The notes under the pieces are model-generated. The model saw only the letters and a program-made list of their open reading frames with translations. It was not told where the DNA came from and did not search any database. A program made the position numbers and the translations under genes. Below, piece by piece: positions 1 through 9,173 of a DNA stretch of 64,000 bases. The first letter of the stretch is position 1; each line of letters begins with the position of its first letter. Source of the DNA: Acidobacteriota bacterium (GTDB lineage Bacteria > Acidobacteriota > Terriglobia > Bryobacterales > Bryobacteraceae); assembly GCA_017307505.1 (NCBI GenBank), contig JAFKEE010000058.1, positions 35,127-99,126 of the forward strand, in the 5' to 3' direction.

Positions 1-890
1 ATGGAGCCCTGCGCGATGAGCACACCATCCGCGTCACCGACATGGCGTTCGACGAGGATGTGCTGCTGGACCAGGACCGCTACCTCACCGCCCTGCTGCG
101 GGAGCCCGAGTTCCAGAAGAAGATGACCGGCACGGAACTGCGCTACCTGCTGGGCCGCCGCTTTGGCAGCCTGGAGCAGAGGAATGGCGTCGAGCCGGGC
201 ATGCTGGCCGTGTGCCACAAGATGGCGATTCCGTTCTTTGTCGGCGCGCCGGGCGACGGCAGCGTCTTCTTGAATTCGATGAAGCTGTGGGCGATGAAAC
301 AGGCCGGGCTCCTCGAAAACTACGAGTTCGAACTGGACATTCACGCTGAGGTGTTCGAGAGCTGCGCTTATCACTACTGGGGCCTCTTCGAAAGCGATAC
401 GAAGGCCCTGGCGACCTTCGTACTGGGCGGCGGCGTGCCGAAGAACTTCAACCTGCAGCCGGAGCCCGCCCTGGGCCAGGTGCTGGGGTTGCCGGACGTC
501 CGCGGCTACCACTTCGATGTGCAGATCGTCAGCTCTCCGGTGACGGATGGGTCGCTCTCCTCCTGCTTCCCGGCCGAAGCCGTGACTTGGGGCAAAGTGG
601 ACCGCAACGTCTATCAGCAGACGACGGAAAGCATGCAGGCCGATTACTCCATGCTGCTGCCGTTCCTGGTCAAGGCGCTGTTGGACAACCGGGCGCGCTA
701 TGAGCGGCTGAGGGAAGAATTGGGCGAAGAGACGCTCTTTGCGAAGCATCCCAAGGCCAAGGGCTATCTGCGGCCCCGCACAGGCTACCGGCTGTTTGAG
801 AAGCGAGAGGCGCTGCTCGGCAAACTGGTGTCCGCTGTGAAGGAAAACCGGGCGTGGCTCGCCGAGACGTTGGACTACCCGCTGGCCTAA
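1..890 (+). CDS. Deoxyhypusine synthase family protein (5'-truncated by window edge)
   Basis: The frame is open from the left edge (codons from position 3) through the first internal ATG at 42, and the residues before that ATG (ALRDEHTIRVTD) continue the family alignment, so the gene begins outside the window. The deoxyhypusine synthase fold is recognisable by a GDGS segment near nt 250 and by EAVTWGKVD, whose lysine (codon 594-596) matches the lysine that carries the aminobutyl intermediate in eukaryotic deoxyhypusine synthase. Family knowledge: bacterial members use NAD and spermidine-type substrates, and many act as homospermidine or carboxyspermidine-type synthases rather than modifying eIF5A. 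The substrate here is not readable. The next gene is convergent, with its stop only a few bases away. Confidence 0.85.
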   Translation, partial: GALRDEHTIRVTDMAFDEDVLLDQDRYLTALLREPEFQKKMTGTELRYLLGRRFGSLEQRNGVEPGMLAVCHKMAIPFFVGAPGDGSVFLNSMKLWAMKQAGLLENYEFELDIHAEVFESCAYHYWGLFESDTKALATFVLGGGVPKNFNLQPEPALGQVLGLPDVRGYHFDVQIVSSPVTDGSLSSCFPAEAVTWGKVDRNVYQQTTESMQADYSMLLPFLVKALLDNRARYERLREELGEETLFAKHPKAKGYLRPRTGYRLFEKREALLGKLVSAVKENRAWLAETLDYPLA

Positions 891-896
891 CCTCCG

Positions 897-2084
897 CTAA
901 CGGAAGAGGGGCTTCACCCGGTCCAGGTCGCCATCGAGCGGTTTCGGCGGAGTGAGGCCCAGAAGCCGGCAGAGCAGCGGGAAGACGTCCACGGTGCGGG
1001 CTGCCGGCGCGGTCCGGCCTGCCTGGAAAGCCGGCCCGACTCCGATGAGGATGCCTCGCATGTCGCGATACTTTTCCGGGTCGTAGCCGTGCATGCCTTT
1101 CAACTGCGGAATGACCTTGGAGTCAGTGTCGCCCGGCGGCACGATCTCGATGATGATGGACGACTTCGGCAGAATCACAAGATCGCCGATCCGCGGATTG
1201 TCGCGATAGTGCAGGTGCGCAGGCACCTCAGCCCGCCGGTACACCTCGACCTCCGGAGCATTCTTCAGCAGTTCAGCGCGGACGCGCTCCGGATTATCGC
1301 AGTACAGCATCGTCATGGGCGCTTCGTTGGCCGCGATGCAGCCCTGGAAATTGGCCCGGCTGGAGAGGTTGATGTGGCCCTGCACCTTGGTCATGCCGTG
1401 ATCCGACAGCACTACGATGTTCATTTCGGGATGGATCGCCCGGGCGGCACGAACGAGTTCGCCCGTGATCTTGTCCAGGGCAGCGATGGCGGTCTTCGTT
1501 TCCGGTGAGTCCGGTCCGGTGGCGTGGCCTTTGCCATCCACATCGGAGAAGTAGGCCATGACCAAACCGGGCCGCTGGCCCTCCGGCAGCTGCAGCCAAT
1601 CGAGCACCTGTTTGACGCGCACTTCGTTTGGGATGCGCCCGTCATATTTCTTGAAGTAGCTCGGATTGCGGCCCTGGATGCCGGCATCGGTCCCGGGCCA
1701 GAAGAACGTGGCCGTCTTCACACCCTGCTGCTCGGCCAGGAGCCAGATGGGCGTCCCCCCATACCAGGAGCCCTCGCTGGAATCCCGCCAATACTGGAAG
1801 TTCTGCTGCCGGGCACGGTCACGGAACATCATGCCAACGACGTTATGGTGCTCCGGATAGAGCCCTGTGGCGATGGCGTAGAAGTTCGGGAAAGTGGTGG
1901 AGGGGAAAGCGGGGATGAGGCTGTCCACCGCAGCGCCCTGCTTCTTCAGTTCGAGCAGGTTCGGAGCCTTCTCTCGTTCCGCGTAGTCCCAGCGGAATCC
2001 ATCCAAAGCGATGACCAGGACCGGCGGAGCAGCCTGGAGCAGGCTTCCGAACAGCAGACCGAGGCAGAGCACGAAACGACGCAT
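897..2084 (-). CDS. Secreted NPP-type phosphodiesterase / nucleotide pyrophosphatase
   Basis: The product is an alkaline-phosphatase-superfamily enzyme of the ectonucleotide pyrophosphatase/phosphodiesterase (type I phosphodiesterase) family. The ATG at 2084 is preferred to the longer TTG frame at 2126 because it is followed directly by a signal peptide (MRRFVLCLGLLFGSLLQA). Zn-site and catalytic motifs are present in order: ALDGFRWDY (metal Asp about residue 28), FPSTTFPN with the nucleophile Thr near residue 64, YFSDVDGKGHATGP, VLSDHGM and a C-terminal MHGYDP. It should hydrolyse phosphodiester or pyrophosphate bonds outside the cytoplasm; the natural substrate cannot be told. It is divergently arranged with the enolase-superfamily gene. 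Confidence 0.88.
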   Translation of the reverse strand: MRRFVLCLGLLFGSLLQAAPPVLVIALDGFRWDYAEREKAPNLLELKKQGAAVDSLIPAFPSTTFPNFYAIATGLYPEHHNVVGMMFRDRARQQNFQYWRDSSEGSWYGGTPIWLLAEQQGVKTATFFWPGTDAGIQGRNPSYFKKYDGRIPNEVRVKQVLDWLQLPEGQRPGLVMAYFSDVDGKGHATGPDSPETKTAIAALDKITGELVRAARAIHPEMNIVVLSDHGMTKVQGHINLSSRANFQGCIAANEAPMTMLYCDNPERVRAELLKNAPEVEVYRRAEVPAHLHYRDNPRIGDLVILPKSSIIIEIVPPGDTDSKVIPQLKGMHGYDPEKYRDMRGILIGVGPAFQAGRTAPAARTVDVFPLLCRLLGLTPPKPLDGDLDRVKPLFR

Positions 2085-2138
2085 GGTTTCATTATCCCGT
2101 CCCTGGACAGCGGGAAAAAAGATCAACTAGTCCTGGAT

Positions 2139-3323
2139 ATGATAGATATGCCCATGATGACCAGACGCGCCTTTGCTGGTTCCCTGCCCCTGGCCGGCCT
2201 TGCAGCGGCTGCTCCGGCGCCCGCCATCCGGTCGATCGATGTCTTCCCCGTCCGCTACCCGGTAAACGGCTACTTCAAGTTCTTCACCAAACCGGAGCGC
2301 CAGACCGCGTTCGTCAAAGTTATTTGCGAGGACGGGACGTTCGGTTGGGGCCAGAGCGTGCCCCTTCCCACCTGGAGCTACGAGACGCTGGAATCGGTCA
2401 CCACTGCTTTTCGCGGCTACCTGGCTCCGGCGCTGATCGGGAAGAATCCTACTGACCTGGCGGGGGCTCACGCCGCCATGAACAAGGCCATCGCACCGTC
2501 ATTCTCCACCGGCATGCCCATTGCGAAGGCCGGCATCGATCTGGCGTTGCACGACATCAGCGGAAAACTGGCCGGCAGGAGCCTGCCCGAGTTGTGGGGG
2601 CGGAAGCCGCTCGCCAAAGTGGTGTTGAGCTGGACGGTGAATACGAAGTCCCTGGCGGAAGCCGAAGCCGTGCTCGAGGACGGCCGGAAGCGCGGCTACA
2701 AGCATTTCAACATCAAGGTGGCCCCGGATCCGAAGTTCGACGTCGAACTGGCGCGCACCGTGCGCCGCTTTGCACCGGAATGCTTCCTCTGGGCTGATGC
2801 GAACGGAGGCTACGACACCGACACGGCGCTCACCGTGATCCCCAAGCTGAAAGACGCGGGCGTCAATGTACTGGAACAACCCGTGACCGCCAATCGCCTC
2901 AGCGGGTTTGCCGCGGCAAAGCGCCAGGGCGCCCTGCCGATCATCCTGGATGAAGGCGTAGTCTCCGTAACGGATCTGGAGGAGTTCCACAAGCTCGGCC
3001 TGCTGGACGGAGTAGCGATGAAGCCGGCCCGCACAGCAGGCCTGCTGGACGCGCGGCTGCAGGTGGAGTATCTGGAACGCAATAAGCTGATGTTTCTGGG
3101 CAGCGGGCTGACAGATCCTGACATCGCCCTGGCGGCCGCGGTGGCGCTCTACGCCGCTTACGGTCTCAAGTATCCGGCCGCATTGAACGGCCTGCAGTAT
3201 CTGGCAGGCTCGTTCCTGCGATCGCCATTCCAGCTTGAGGACGGAGCCCTGGCGACTCCGGCGAAGCCGGGCCTGGGCGTCGAGGTGGACGAAGAGAAAG
3301 TAAGGAAGGCTGCTCATGACTAA
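2139..3323 (+). CDS. Enolase superfamily (mandelate racemase/muconate lactonizing-like) protein, exported
   Basis: A twin-arginine-like leader (MMTRRAFAGSLPLAGLAAAA) precedes an enolase-superfamily protein. In-frame ATGs at 2139, 2148, 2154 and 2157 all sit before the leader and no strong ribosome-binding site decides between them. The barrel motifs are visible: NIKVAP (KxK-type lysine), WADANGGY (metal Asp), LEQPV (metal Glu), LDEGV and the C-terminal GSGLTDPDIALAAA. Members abstract a proton alpha to a carboxylate, commonly as sugar-acid dehydratases or racemases; the exact substrate is open. It overlaps the following PmoA-like gene by 8 bases, so the two are probably co-translated. A longer open frame back to 1524 is antisense to the phosphodiesterase and is not believed. 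Confidence 0.85.
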   Translation: MIDMPMMTRRAFAGSLPLAGLAAAAPAPAIRSIDVFPVRYPVNGYFKFFTKPERQTAFVKVICEDGTFGWGQSVPLPTWSYETLESVTTAFRGYLAPALIGKNPTDLAGAHAAMNKAIAPSFSTGMPIAKAGIDLALHDISGKLAGRSLPELWGRKPLAKVVLSWTVNTKSLAEAEAVLEDGRKRGYKHFNIKVAPDPKFDVELARTVRRFAPECFLWADANGGYDTDTALTVIPKLKDAGVNVLEQPVTANRLSGFAAAKRQGALPIILDEGVVSVTDLEEFHKLGLLDGVAMKPARTAGLLDARLQVEYLERNKLMFLGSGLTDPDIALAAAVALYAAYGLKYPAALNGLQYLAGSFLRSPFQLEDGALATPAKPGLGVEVDEEKVRKAAHD

Positions 3324-4188
3324 GACCGCCCTGCCGGCACTGATTTGCTCGTTGCCCCTGCTGCAGGCAGGTTCGCTGGAATGGAAGGACCACAAGGACG
3401 GGCGCGTAGAGCTGCTGGAGGGCGGGAAGACGGCCCTGGTCTACAATTACGGCCCCCAGTTGAAAGAGGGTGTGCCGGAGAACCGCCGCCGGTGCTGCTA
3501 CCTATTTCCGGTGCTTACGCCGGGCGGCGTCTCGATGCTCGATGACTTCCCCAAGGATCACTACCACCACCGCGGCGTCTTCTGGGCCTGGCCTGTCGTC
3601 GAGACCGGCGGACAGAAACTGGACAGCTGGATGTTCCCCAATCTGCAGAACCGGTTTGAAAAATGGGTGGTTCCGCCCTCGGCTAAAAAGAACGCCACGT
3701 TGACCGTGGAGAACGGCTGGTATGCCGGCGACCACAGGATCGTCAAGGAGACGGTGAAGCTCACTGCCTATCCCTCAAAGGGTCCAAAGCGCGAATTTGA
3801 CGTCGAGCTCAGACTGGAGGCTACGGGTGAAGCCGTCACGCTAAGGGGATCCGCGGAACAGCGCAAGAGCTATGGCGGCTTCAGCGCGCGCTTCGCGCCC
3901 AGGCAGCAGACGTCCATCCTGGCAGACACGGGTGCTGTCACGAAGGACGAGGATCTTGTGCCTCATGCCTGGGCGGAGCTTTCCGCGCTGTATGGGGGCA
4001 GTCGCGCCACGCTGCGCATCACCCCGGATCCGAAGAACAACGGGGCGCCCTATCAGTGGTGCCTGCGGCCCTACGGCTTTGTGGGTGCGTCGTTTCCCGG
4101 CCGGACAGAGACCGTCACCGGCTATACTCTGGAGCCCGGCAAGCCATTGACGTTGAAATTCCGAGTGACTGCCTCTGACGTGAACTGA
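3316..4188 (+). CDS. PmoA-like (DUF6807) family secreted protein
   Basis: A protein of 290 residues with a short N-terminal signal sequence (MTKTALPALICSLPLLQAGS). The segment DDFPKDHYHHRGVFWAW is the hallmark of the family annotated as PmoA/DUF6807, common in Acidobacteria and Planctomycetes beside sugar oxidoreductases and ThuA proteins. Despite the name there is no evidence that it is a methane monooxygenase subunit: it lacks membrane helices and looks like a beta-rich periplasmic carbohydrate-associated protein. It starts inside the end of the enolase-superfamily gene (8-base overlap), so a role in the same sugar-acid pathway is a reasonable inference. The biochemical function is unknown. 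Confidence 0.8.
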   Translation: MTKTALPALICSLPLLQAGSLEWKDHKDGRVELLEGGKTALVYNYGPQLKEGVPENRRRCCYLFPVLTPGGVSMLDDFPKDHYHHRGVFWAWPVVETGGQKLDSWMFPNLQNRFEKWVVPPSAKKNATLTVENGWYAGDHRIVKETVKLTAYPSKGPKREFDVELRLEATGEAVTLRGSAEQRKSYGGFSARFAPRQQTSILADTGAVTKDEDLVPHAWAELSALYGGSRATLRITPDPKNNGAPYQWCLRPYGFVGASFPGRTETVTGYTLEPGKPLTLKFRVTASDVN

Positions 4189-4331
4189 CCAGGTCTTCCC
4201 CTGGCGTTGACCTCGTTCCAGGGCATGCGCCCACACAGCATCCCACGGGCTTCCCATGGGAGAATACTCATGATTAGCTGGATTCCGTGGGGGCGACCAG
4301 CTGACATGCATTCGCTCAGACGAGTCATTCT

Positions 4332-5414
4332 ATGAAAAAAGCAGCATCCCTTTCCTTTATTCTCGTGTGCGTCCTGGCCACGACGCTCTTCGGAGATCAG
4401 ATTACGCTCAAAAACGGCGATCGAGTGTCTGGCAAGATCGTCACGGCCGATGACAAAACGGTTGTCCTGAAGACAGACTACGCGGGCGAGATCAAGATCG
4501 ACCGCTCCCTGATCACCAACCTGGTGACAGACCAGGTATTGAATGTGACTTTGAAGGACACCGGCAAGGTGCAGGGCAAGGTCGAGACCACGGCGGAAGG
4601 CGTGCAGGTGCAGAAGACAGACGGAACGGCCATGACGGTGAAACCCGAGGTGGTCACCAACCTGCGCGACGATGCAGCCCAGAAGGCGTATGAACGCGAA
4701 GAGGAACGCCTGCATCATCCGAAGCTGAACGATTTCTGGGCCGGTTTCGTTTCGCTCGGGGTGGCCAACTCCAGCGGCAACTCGATCACCACCACCGTCA
4801 GCACCGCGGCTTCGGCTACCCGCATTGCCGGCAAGAACAAGATCAGCCTGAATTTCGCCCAGTTGTACGCGACACAGAGCACCACCCTGCCACACGGCCA
4901 GACGGCGAACAAGGTGAGCGGCGCCTTCCGCATCGACCGCGACGTCAGCAAGAAGTTCTTCGTTTACGGCACGAACGGCTACGACTATGACAAGTTCCAG
5001 GATCTCGACCTGCGCGTCGTGGTCGGCGGCGGTTTCGGTTATCACGCCTGGGCCGGCAAGAAGGGTTACCTGGATGTGTTTGGCGGCGGCAACTGGAACC
5101 GTGAAAAGTACAACAAGGACGGCGCCAACATTACCCGGCAGATTGGTGAAGTTGTGGTGGGCCAGGAGATGGGGTATCAGGCGATGAGCAGGCTGAAGCT
5201 GTTCGAGAAACTGACCCTGTTCCCGAACATGAGCGACACGGGCGAGTACCGGATGAACTTCGACGCCACGGCCAGCGTGCCGATCATGAAGTGGCTGGAG
5301 CTGAACTTCGGGTTCAACGACCGGTTCATCTCCAATCCGGTGTTTGGCAACAAGGGCAACGACACCATCTTCACCACAGGCGTCCGCGTGAGCTTCGACC
5401 AGACAAAACGTTAA
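4332..5414 (+). CDS. DUF481 outer-membrane protein
   Basis: A signal peptide ([21 protein letters not shown]) is followed by a small domain of two similar repeats ([13 protein letters not shown] and [13 protein letters not shown], residues about 22-100) and then a C-terminal DUF481 barrel of about 230 residues with alternating hydrophobic strands ([30 protein letters not shown]) ending in [11 protein letters not shown]481 proteins such as YdiY are predicted outer-membrane beta-barrels. The gene has its own leader of about 140 bases. Its stop codon overlaps by four bases the stop of the convergent glycoside-hydrolase-like gene. Function is unknown beyond an envelope location. Confidence 0.82.
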   Translation: MKKAASLSFILVCVLATTLFGDQITLKNGDRVSGKIVTADDKTVVLKTDYAGEIKIDRSLITNLVTDQVLNVTLKDTGKVQGKVETTAEGVQVQKTDGTAMTVKPEVVTNLRDDAAQKAYEREEERLHHPKLNDFWAGFVSLGVANSSGNSITTTVSTAASATRIAGKNKISLNFAQLYATQSTTLPHGQTANKVSGAFRIDRDVSKKFFVYGTNGYDYDKFQDLDLRVVVGGGFGYHAWAGKKGYLDVFGGGNWNREKYNKDGANITRQIGEVVVGQEMGYQAMSRLKLFEKLTLFPNMSDTGEYRMNFDATASVPIMKWLELNFGFNDRFISNPVFGNKGNDTIFTTGVRVSFDQTKR

Positions 5415-7522
5415 CCGCGCGCTGTGACGGCGATCACCTCGTACTCGCCAACCGTGGGAATCTCAAACTCCAACCGGCCTTCCGCCACCCGGAAGGCCAG
5501 GTTGGCTTGTGAAGTCAACGCCTGGACCGCAGCGGGGCGGAATCCCTTGGGCAAATCCAGACGGATGTTCTGGCGGCCGATGGGGAAGACTTCGCGCACC
5601 GGCCCATGCATCAGCGCGGGGTTGGTGTAATTCAGGATGTGCAGCGCCAGACCCGCTTCGGTCTCCCAGTAGAAGATGTCAATCAGTCCGGAGCCCTCCA
5701 CGTCGGCGCCGAGGTTATTTCCGGCGGCCCAGCGAACCGCATTGGCGAGCAGTTTGGAGAGATCGGGATTCCAACTGCGCCAGAGGGTGCGATCGATATC
5801 GGAGGGAAAATAGACCATGCGGCCGGGTGCGTCCTGGACGAACATCTCCGGCCCGGACGATTTGGAATCGCGCGGGTAGACCATCTCCGGCGGGAACGCC
5901 GGGAACGGGCCGATGCGGGAGAGAGGAGCCGTGGGGGCATCCTTCACGACGACGCGGTTCTGCGCTCCGGGCAGAAGCCCCGTATCTTCGAATCCCTTCA
6001 AGACCTCGTGCCGGTGTTCCACGCGAAAGTAAGAGTTCCGCAATGGTCCTTCGACACGGCCGCCGAAGGACGCGCCGAACACCGGGGCGAGTCCGAAATC
6101 GGCGCGGCGCTTGCCATTCTCGTCATAGAGCGAGGATTCGAAGGTGGCCACGAGGCCGCCACGAAGGGACGCATAGTTTCGCAGCCCGTCCAGAGCCGCG
6201 TCGTTCAACAGCGCGGCGTTCGGCAGAATCACGCACGTATACTCGCGGAGGCGTTCGAGCGTGAGATCACCGTCATGGATGAGATCGAAGGGGATGCGGT
6301 TCTCGAGCAGTGAGAAATAGAAGCCCTGCAGGGCTTCCGTATTCCCGCTCAGCTTCGGGTGCCAGACCTGGGTGCGCTGCGGCCAGACCAGGCCTATGCG
6401 CGCGAGCGAGCGTTTATTGAAGAAATGCCGCTCATTCTGCTTGAGCCAGGGGAAGACATCGAGCCCGGTCTTCATCCAGCGCTTGTCCAGCGGGTTGCCG
6501 CCCAACCAGGTCAACCAGGGCACCATGCCGCTGGCCGCACTTTGCTTGAGCCAGAGATGAGTCTCGACCGGCGCCTTGGCGGTATGGCGCCAGATCGCGT
6601 CGCTGAGGTTGTAGCCGCTGGTCACGTTGGTGACGGGCCGTCCACGCATCACGGCGTAGCCGATGCGCCCCTGCTGCGCGCAGTCCCACAGGGGGACATT
6701 GCCGGAACGGTCCTGGTGGTCGGCATTCATCCAGCGCGCCACGGCCGCGATGCGCTGGACGTCGGTTTCGGCGCGGATGCTGCCGCCGAGGTTGCCGACA
6801 TAGACACGGTCGGCCCGGCCTGTGCTGGCGGTCCTGTCCCACAGCTTCCAGATCTCGAGCACGCGCTCCAGGCGCCGCTCTGTCCATTTTCGAAAGACGG
6901 GGTCGCTGCGATCGTCCTTCTCCGGCAGGGTGCCGAAGAGCTTCCGGCAGGTATCGCAGTAGCAGATGGTGCCCAGGCCGGTGGATGGCCAGGCGTTGGT
7001 GTAGAACGCATCGGGGTCGTAACGGTCGCACAATTCCCGGATGATGGCCGTCATGTGCGTGTCGTAGTAGGCGCCGAACTCGCAGGTTCGAAAGAGTTCG
7101 GGCGCCTCATTGTGACGCGCGGGCGAGCCGTCTCTGCGCCGCGCGAACCATTCCGGCCGGGCTGTGTGGACCTCTTCGAAGGCATAGGAGGGATCCAGCC
7201 TGGCGATGACACGGATGCCGGCTTTCCTGGCGGCTGCGGAATATTCACCGAACAGGTCGCGATTCCCCAGAAACCGGGCGCGATGATGCAGCGTCAGGTT
7301 GGATGGGTAGAACGCCATGATGCCGCCGCAACTGACAATCAGCCCGTCGACGCGCATCTTCGACCAGTATTCAATCCAGTACCCGACATCGAGTGTGGCC
7401 GCATCCGCTTCGTTGATGTTCAACTGGCCCAGCCGCCGCATTCGCAGAAACCAGGGCGCTGAAGCGGCTCCCGGCAGTGTGCCCGCGGCCGCCAGCGCGG
7501 CCATGAACTCGCGTCGTCTCAT
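5411..7522 (-). CDS. Secreted glycoside-hydrolase-like protein with beta-galactosidase trimerisation-type domain
   Basis: A twin-arginine leader ([21 protein letters not shown]) precedes a protein of 703 residues. The N-terminal half (about 35-400) looks like an (alpha/beta)8 barrel related to the GH42/GH-A clan: [51 protein letters not shown]. The middle (about 410-600) resembles the glutamine-amidotransferase-like beta-galactosidase trimerisation domain ([42 protein letters not shown]). A small beta domain closes the protein. The CYCDTC cluster suggests a structural metal or disulfides. The sugar specificity and the catalytic acids cannot be assigned from sequence alone. It is convergent with the DUF481 gene. 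Confidence 0.7.
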   Translation of the reverse strand: MRRREFMAALAAAGTLPGAASAPWFLRMRRLGQLNINEADAATLDVGYWIEYWSKMRVDGLIVSCGGIMAFYPSNLTLHHRARFLGNRDLFGEYSAAARKAGIRVIARLDPSYAFEEVHTARPEWFARRRDGSPARHNEAPELFRTCEFGAYYDTHMTAIIRELCDRYDPDAFYTNAWPSTGLGTICYCDTCRKLFGTLPEKDDRSDPVFRKWTERRLERVLEIWKLWDRTASTGRADRVYVGNLGGSIRAETDVQRIAAVARWMNADHQDRSGNVPLWDCAQQGRIGYAVMRGRPVTNVTSGYNLSDAIWRHTAKAPVETHLWLKQSAASGMVPWLTWLGGNPLDKRWMKTGLDVFPWLKQNERHFFNKRSLARIGLVWPQRTQVWHPKLSGNTEALQGFYFSLLENRIPFDLIHDGDLTLERLREYTCVILPNAALLNDAALDGLRNYASLRGGLVATFESSLYDENGKRRADFGLAPVFGASFGGRVEGPLRNSYFRVEHRHEVLKGFEDTGLLPGAQNRVVVKDAPTAPLSRIGPFPAFPPEMVYPRDSKSSGPEMFVQDAPGRMVYFPSDIDRTLWRSWNPDLSKLLANAVRWAAGNNLGADVEGSGLIDIFYWETEAGLALHILNYTNPALMHGPVREVFPIGRQNIRLDLPKGFRPAAVQALTSQANLAFRVAEGRLEFEIPTVGEYEVIAVTARG

Positions 7523-7631
7523 TCAGTTCTCCCACTGGACTGCGCCCTGCAACAGGCCCGCGGTCCGCCCGCATTCTATCACTCGACCCGGCCTCTCCAG
7601 CTAAAATGGAAGAACCTGACTTCACGCCAAC

Positions 7632-9125
7632 ATGAAGCCATTGCTCCGAATTCTCTGGGCACTCTCTTTTTGTGCCATCACCTGCCAGGCCGCCACAGTT
7701 TGCGCCGGCACTTTGCTTGAACTGCGCCTGCGCCAGAATCTGTCGTCATACTCCAGCAAGCAGGGCCAGACGATCCGGGCGGACCTGATCGCGCCGGTCC
7801 GGGTGGATGGCCACACCCTGCTGCCGCAGGGGTCGCTGCTATCGGGCACCCTGACAGAGGTCAAGCGCATCGGCTGGGGCGCGCGTAACCTTCGCGCCTC
7901 CATGCGGCTCACCTTCGACACCATTGCCCTGCCGGATGGCACCACGCGGCCCTTAAAGACCCGCATCGCGTCGGTGGACAATGCACGCGAGACGGTGGAT
8001 CAGACCGGCAAAATCGTCGGCATCCGGGCCACCGCCCCAATGGGCCACCGGCTGGCGGGCATCACCAGAAACATCTTCATCTGGGATCCGATGCTGCAGA
8101 TGGTGCTGGCCGGCAGCACGGCCGCGGTGCTCCGGTTCCCGGAAGCCGAGATCTACTTCCCAGCCGGAACCGAAATGTTTCTGGCGCTCACTGAGCCTCT
8201 GGAAGTGGACACCACCTGGTCGACTCCAATGCCGCACCTGACATCCGATCCGGAAGACCGGGCAAAGCTTTTGAATATTGTCCGCAATATGACGTTCCGG
8301 ACCTATCGCGAGAAGAACCGCAAGCCGGGCGACTTCGTGAATCTCATCTTTCTCGGCGAGCCCGAGTGGATTGAACGGGCCTTCCTGGCGGCCGGGTGGA
8401 TCCACGCCGACAAGCTCTCCAAGTCCTCCGGCTGGATGTCATTCCGGTCAGTCGCCGAAGCAAAGCCGTATCCGAGCGCTCCGATGAGCGGCATGCTGCT
8501 GGATGAAAAGCCGGCGGTGTTCCAACTGTCCAAAGCCCTGAACAGCTACTCCAAGCGCCATCATCTGCGTGTCTTCGACCAGCCGGATACCTGGAACCAG
8601 CGGCCGGTGCTGGCCGCCAGTTCCACGCAGGATATCGCGGTGACATTCTCGTTCAGCAACAACCGGCTGATTCATGTGGTGGACCGCAACATTGACAACG
8701 AGCGCGCCAAGATCGTCAATGATCTCGCCTTCACCGGCTGCGTCGATTCCGCCGAACTGATCGAACGCCCGTGGGTGCCGCAGACCACAAAGAACTACAC
8801 CGGCGAGATCCTGGAGACCGACGGAGCCGTGGCCGTGCTGGAGATCAATCCCTGCCGGACGCCGCTGCGGACACTGGAACCGGGCGCACCCATGCGAGTG
8901 AGCGGCGGCCGCCTGCAACGCCTGGGCCGCCAGTTGCTGCTCACGGCGGGCAACGATTTCACGTTCAACAACCCCATTTATCAGGCCGGCAAGGGCGTCC
9001 AGTTCCTCTTCCGGCGCATGCTGGGCCGCGAGGATCGCACACAGCCCACCCGCACCGGCCTGCTGCCGCGCACTCCACGCTCGACCGAAATTGCCGCCCC
9101 AGCAGCCGCCGCCATGCCCGATTAG
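7632..9125 (+). CDS. Secreted protein with LssY C-terminal domain
   Basis: A protein of 497 residues with signal peptide MKPLLRILWALSFCAITCQA. Residues about 25-110 resemble the VirB10/TrbI-like beta fold (IRADLIAPVRVDGHTLLPQGSLLSGTLTEV), seen in proteins that stiffen envelope complexes. Residues about 225-400 match the LssY C-terminal domain (EPEWIERAFLAAGWIHADKL ... ALNSYSKRHHLRVFDQP), named for a Legionella type I secretion-associated protein of unknown activity. The tail is Pro/Ala-rich. The gene is followed after 48 bases by the mechanosensitive channel gene on the same strand, so an envelope-stress role is possible but not shown. Confidence 0.72.
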   Translation: MKPLLRILWALSFCAITCQAATVCAGTLLELRLRQNLSSYSSKQGQTIRADLIAPVRVDGHTLLPQGSLLSGTLTEVKRIGWGARNLRASMRLTFDTIALPDGTTRPLKTRIASVDNARETVDQTGKIVGIRATAPMGHRLAGITRNIFIWDPMLQMVLAGSTAAVLRFPEAEIYFPAGTEMFLALTEPLEVDTTWSTPMPHLTSDPEDRAKLLNIVRNMTFRTYREKNRKPGDFVNLIFLGEPEWIERAFLAAGWIHADKLSKSSGWMSFRSVAEAKPYPSAPMSGMLLDEKPAVFQLSKALNSYSKRHHLRVFDQPDTWNQRPVLAASSTQDIAVTFSFSNNRLIHVVDRNIDNERAKIVNDLAFTGCVDSAELIERPWVPQTTKNYTGEILETDGAVAVLEINPCRTPLRTLEPGAPMRVSGGRLQRLGRQLLLTAGNDFTFNNPIYQAGKGVQFLFRRMLGREDRTQPTRTGLLPRTPRSTEIAAPAAAAMPD

Positions 9126-9173
9126 GCGTATCATCCGGGGTTCCGCCGGTTTACCCTGGATTCAAGCGGTACC

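Noticed and set aside
1524..2138. Upstream extension of the enolase-superfamily frame
   Set aside because: It is antisense to the phosphodiesterase gene; the twin-arginine leader marks the true start near 2139-2157.
4122..5045. Minus-strand frame opposite the DUF481 gene
   Set aside because: No family resemblance; the sense strand encodes a clear signal peptide and DUF481 barrel.
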